17,093 nt of DNA, taken from the NCBI GenBank assembly GCA_035399665.1, contig DAOPJM010000039.1:1-17093 (forward strand). Direction: 5' to 3'. The stretch comes from DAOPJM01 sp035399665. Lineage in GTDB: Bacteria > Bacillota > Clostridia > Christensenellales > CAG-138. The position numbers were made by a program, and so were the translations under genes. The notes below the pieces were generated by a model. It was not told the DNA's origin, did not search any database, and saw only the letters and a list, made by a program, of their open reading frames with translations. This document shows positions 14,860-17,093 of the stretch, one piece after another (the first letter of the stretch is position 1; each line of letters starts with the position of its first letter).

Positions 14860-15377
14860 AATCCGATAAGAACATCATAATCTGCGGTGCGCGGGGCGTT
14901 GGCAAGAGTACGCTTATAAGGCGGCTCACGGACGCTTTCGCCCTCGCGCCCTATGGATTCTACACTAAACGCTTTGAGGAAGTGAACGGGGTCAGTCCTG
15001 TGTATATGTTCGACGCTTCGGAGAAACAAAGAACGCCCACAGCCGGCAATATGGTCGGAAGCTGCGGGCGCGGAAGGCTTATCGAGGCAAGGCCGTCGGT
15101 GTTCGACAGCTTGGGTGTAAAGCTTATCAAGTCCGCAAAGCCTGACGGCGTACTCATAATGGACGAATTGGGCTTTATGGAAAGGGACGCGACGCTGTTT
15201 CTGTCCGCTGTACTGGACGCGCTTAGCGGAAGCATCCCGGTGATAGCGGCCGTAAAGGACAAACCCGATGTGGAATTTTTGAGCGCCGTTCGTCAGCACC
15301 CAAAATCCACAGTCTATATGATAAGTCCGAATAACCGTGATGAGCTGTACAGGCTCATTCTCCGCGAACACTCATAA
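14856..15377 (+). CDS. THEP1-like nucleoside-triphosphatase (NTPase_1 family)
   Basis: Small P-loop protein of 173 aa. Walker A is GARGVGKST at 11-19 and Walker B VLIMDELGFME with D103/E104, both typical of the THEP1 group. The segment FYTKRFEE near 35-42 is also family-like. It starts at GTG, overlapping the TGA of the binding-protein gene in GTGA, with only a weak ribosome site, so it depends on coupled translation. The family hydrolyses nucleoside triphosphates and may act as a nucleotide or cofactor kinase; the true role is unknown. Its fixed place after a FecCD-type importer suggests a role in handling or modifying the imported ligand, or in a linked cofactor pathway. Confidence 0.88.
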   Translation: MKSDKNIIICGARGVGKSTLIRRLTDAFALAPYGFYTKRFEEVNGVSPVYMFDASEKQRTPTAGNMVGSCGRGRLIEARPSVFDSLGVKLIKSAKPDGVLIMDELGFMERDATLFLSAVLDALSGSIPVIAAVKDKPDVEFLSAVRQHPKSTVYMISPNNRDELYRLILREHS

Positions 15378-15415
15378 CAAGGATTCTATCGCATACCGTA
15401 CCCTCCATTAATACG

Positions 15416-15448
15416 AAAGCCGCCCCAAACGGGACGGCTTTTGTATTT
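15416..15448 (+). terminator. Terminator of the ABC-NTPase operon, likely bidirectional
   Basis: Stem AAAGCCG (15416-15422) with CGGCTTT (15435-15441), a single mismatch, then CCC-AAAC-GGG as the tip, followed by TTTTGTATTTAT. On the minus strand the stem is followed by TTTCGTATTA, so it could also end a transcript from the dockerin-like remnant on the other side. Confidence 0.88.
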
Positions 15449-15463
15449 ATCATACTATGGTAC

Positions 15464-15570
15464 TTATCCGAGCTTGTCCAGCAGACCCACAAGGTAGCGC
15501 AGTATCGCCATCGCAGTCGGTACGGCTTCGCGAAACGCGAACATCGTTTGAAGTTACAACACCTCCGTTC
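15464..15570 (-). pseudogene. Dockerin-like coding remnant, frameshifted
   Basis: On the minus strand, a frame ending at the TAA 15464-15466 reads MAILRYLVGLLDKLG (15511-15464), a very dockerin-like final helix. About 35 nt upstream in another frame lies NGGVVTSND (near 15540-15570), like the calcium-loop part of a dockerin repeat. The two would join in an intact type I dockerin with only about two residues between them, so there is a frame change plus extra bases. The upstream frame stays open to about 15731 (AFITHFPIYDDGVIDD), but I do not recognise it. It is best seen as the decayed 3' end of a secreted cellulosome-type or other dockerin protein. This is a motif match by eye only. Confidence 0.35.
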
Positions 15571-15611
15571 TTGGTAAAACACGCAGCATCGCCATTTACC
15601 GCAGTCCATTC

Positions 15612-15673
15612 CACCGCTCCCCAGGATGACAGTGGGGTGCTTCCGCTGTCATTCGCATCCTGTATGTCGTCAA
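15612..15673. repeat. Degenerate partial copy of the dispersed hairpin repeat
   Basis: CGCTCCCCAGGATGACAGTG (15615-15634) matches the right half of the repeat copies near 11600. Behind it, CTGTCAT...CATCCT forms an imperfect inverted match to AGGATGACAG. The rest of the gap between the dockerin remnant and the next promoter shows nothing I can name. Confidence 0.4.
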
Positions 15674-15789
15674 TAACCCCGTCATCATATATGGGAAAAT
15701 GGGTGATAAAAGCTGTGTTCGGGTGCTGCATTATTGGCCTAATGAGGGGTAATTGCTCCGTCTGTGGCCTGTTTTACTTGACAATTTTC

Positions 15790-15818
15790 TGTACATTTCC
15801 GCCCGACTGTGGTATATT
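15790..15818 (+). promoter_or_regulatory. Promoter of the methyltransferase pair
   Basis: Extended -10 TGGTATATT (TATATT at 15813-15818) with TGTACA at 15790-15795 as a -35 box at 17-nt spacing. A perfect TTGACA at 15778-15783 is too far (29 nt) to pair with this -10 box. The leader of about 50 nt has a small CCC-TGA-GGG hairpin before CTTTT (15834-15851), which could act as a weak attenuator. Confidence 0.5.
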
Positions 15819-15875
15819 GTCCATATAGCAAAGCCCTGAGGGGGTTCTTTTGTGTACTGTGAAGGGCGGGATAGT

Positions 15876-16595
15876 ATGGAAGCCGGCAAGCAGGTTAAGT
15901 CAAAACAGCGTGTAGCCGACCACGGCGAGGTGTTCACCGCCGAGCGCGAGGTCAAGGCCATGTGCGACCTTGTCAAGCAGGAGACCGAACGCATCGATTC
16001 TCGGTTTTTGGAGCCTGCCTGCGGAGACGGGAATTTCTTGGCCGAGATATTGCGGCGCAAGTTGGCTGTTGTAAAAAAGAAATACTCCAAGAGCGCCGCC
16101 GACTATGCGCAAAATGCCATCCTCGCAGCAAGCAGCATATACGGTGTGGATATATTGCAGGACAATGTGGAGGCGTGTCGAGAGCGGCTCTTTGCAATAT
16201 GGGATAAAGAGTATCAGGCGGTGTGCAAAAAAGAGACAAGCGAGGACGTTCGCAAGGCCGCGCAGTTCATCTTACGCCGCAATATACTCTGCGGCAACGC
16301 GCTTTCGCTCAAGACGGTGGATGAATACGGGCATGACCTTGATACCCCGATAATCTTCTCGGAATGGACGTTCGTTACCGGCGCGCTCATTAACAGGCGC
16401 GATTTCCGATTGGATGTGCTGCTGTTGGAAAATCCGGACAAGGAAAACTATGCCATGCAGATGAGCCTGTTTGCCGATGAACCAACAGGGATGGATAACT
16501 GGACGACCGACCCTGTCACGCAGCAGAGACTGCCAAAGCCCCTGCGGGTCTTCCCGCCGACAGATTACAGGAGGATATGGGAATATGGAGCCTGA
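15876..16595 (+). CDS. Small SAM-dependent DNA methyltransferase-like protein
   Basis: Protein of 239 aa from the ATG at 15876 (GGGCGGGA upstream; an in-frame ATG at 15852 has none). It has N6-adenine methyltransferase motif X (HGEVFTAEREVKAMCDL at 16-32), the SAM-binding motif I FLEPACGDGNFL at 44-55, and YGVDIL with an acidic motif II residue near 92. I find no motif IV (D/N/S-PP-Y/F) in the remaining 150 residues; the only PP is in VFPPTDYRRIW at the end. By itself it should bind SAM but may not methylate. It overlaps the next gene by 11 nt. From memory, this pair recurs in Firmicutes and Actinobacteria restriction loci. It likely opens a restriction-modification operon. Confidence 0.85.
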   Translation: MEAGKQVKSKQRVADHGEVFTAEREVKAMCDLVKQETERIDSRFLEPACGDGNFLAEILRRKLAVVKKKYSKSAADYAQNAILAASSIYGVDILQDNVEACRERLFAIWDKEYQAVCKKETSEDVRKAAQFILRRNILCGNALSLKTVDEYGHDLDTPIIFSEWTFVTGALINRRDFRLDVLLLENPDKENYAMQMSLFADEPTGMDNWTTDPVTQQRLPKPLRVFPPTDYRRIWEYGA

Positions 16596-17093
16596 TTTCT
16601 ACAGCAGGATTTACAACCCGGACGTATTAAGCTGCCTTGCCAATCTCTCCAACGACGAGGTGTTTACCCCGCCGCAGATTGCAAACGCCATGCTGGACAT
16701 GCTGCCGCAGGAGCTTTTTGAAAGCCCGAACACGAAGTTTTTGGATCCGGCGACAAAAAGCGGCGTCTTCCTGCGGGAGATTGCAAAGCGGCTCATAAAG
16801 GGGCTGGAACCGACTATCCCGGACTTGCAGGAGCGCATAGACCATATCTTTCGCAACCAGATTTACGGCATAGCAATCACGGAGCTGACGTCCCTTCTGG
16901 CGCGGCGCAGCGCCTACTGTTCCAAATACCCCAACGGTATCTACTCGATCTCCCATTTTGACGACGCCGAGGGTAACATCCGTTTCAAGGCGATACAGCA
17001 CCAATGGAAGAATGGCCACTGCGTCTTCTGCGGCGCATCCCAAAGCCAATATGAGCGTGATGAGTCCCGCGAAACCCACGCCTATGAGTTTAT
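16585..17093 (+). CDS. Eco57I-like adenine-specific DNA methyltransferase, N-terminal part (runs off the window)
   Basis: The frame is open from the ATG at 16585 to the window end (169 codons seen). AGGAGG at 16569-16574 precedes it, inside the upstream gene. Motif X is EVFTPPQIANAMLDML at about 25-40, and the SAM motif I is FLDPATKSGVFLREIAKRL at about 53-71, with TKSG in place of the usual CGSG. YGIAITELTSLLARRS follows. Near the end a CVFCGAS motif with two Cys could hold a metal. The catalytic NPPY motif is expected beyond the window edge. With the small partner upstream, this is probably the modification subunit of a type III- or Eco57I-like restriction system; a helicase-nuclease gene would be expected to follow. 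Confidence 0.85.
   Translation, partial: MEPDFYSRIYNPDVLSCLANLSNDEVFTPPQIANAMLDMLPQELFESPNTKFLDPATKSGVFLREIAKRLIKGLEPTIPDLQERIDHIFRNQIYGIAITELTSLLARRSAYCSKYPNGIYSISHFDDAEGNIRFKAIQHQWKNGHCVFCGASQSQYERDESRETHAYEF

Noticed and set aside
15778..15818. TTGACA (15778-15783) paired with TATATT (15813-15818) as one promoter
   Set aside because: The spacing is 29 nt, far from 17. The extended -10 with TGTACA at 15790 is the better pairing.
15457..15828. Plus-strand open frame of 123 codons between the terminator and the methyltransferases
   Set aside because: It lies antisense to the dockerin-like remnant, crosses a degenerate repeat and the promoter, and has no ribosome site or family likeness.

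Overview
The window looks like a chromosome segment of a Gram-positive, anaerobic Clostridia-type Firmicute, perhaps Oscillospirales or Christensenellales. The signs are strong AGGAGG-like ribosome binding sites, GTG and TTG starts, a Cys-anchored substrate-binding lipoprotein, moderate G+C, the GntP/D-aminoacylase gene set and a possible dockerin fossil. The taxon is an inference; there is no rRNA or marker gene here.

Region 1 (about 1-9000) is the most distinctive part. A divergent AraC-family regulator (minus strand) has a secreted-hydrolase-type galactose-binding-like beta-sandwich between its cupin and its HTH. Facing it is a six-gene plus-strand run: N-acyl-D-amino-acid deacylase, GntP-family permease, aspartate-semialdehyde dehydrogenase, homoserine dehydrogenase, an alanine-racemase-fold enzyme and an aspartokinase that stops exactly before its ACT domains. 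The set can be read as uptake of an N-acylated D-amino acid, deacylation, racemisation and connection to the aspartate-homoserine pathway. This could be an anabolic salvage branch without feedback control, or the same enzymes run backwards to break down homoserine.

Region 2 (about 9000-11450) holds an operon-end hairpin, a tRNA-like element with a terminator on the minus strand, a type A chloramphenicol-acetyltransferase-like gene, and a membrane-anchored alpha/beta hydrolase with its own promoter and a strong terminator.

Region 3 (about 11450-15450) begins with three direct copies of a dispersed hairpin repeat. A near-consensus promoter with a perfect 9-bp inverted repeat in its initially transcribed region follows. 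It drives a tightly overlapping operon: FecCD permease, ABC ATPase, substrate-binding lipoprotein and a THEP1-like NTPase. The metal, siderophore, heme or corrinoid cargo cannot be decided from sequence. A bidirectional terminator closes the operon.

Region 4 (about 15450-17093) has a degenerate dockerin-like coding fossil on the minus strand, then a promoter and two overlapping adenine-methyltransferase-type genes. The second runs off the window. They look like the start of a restriction-modification or defence island.
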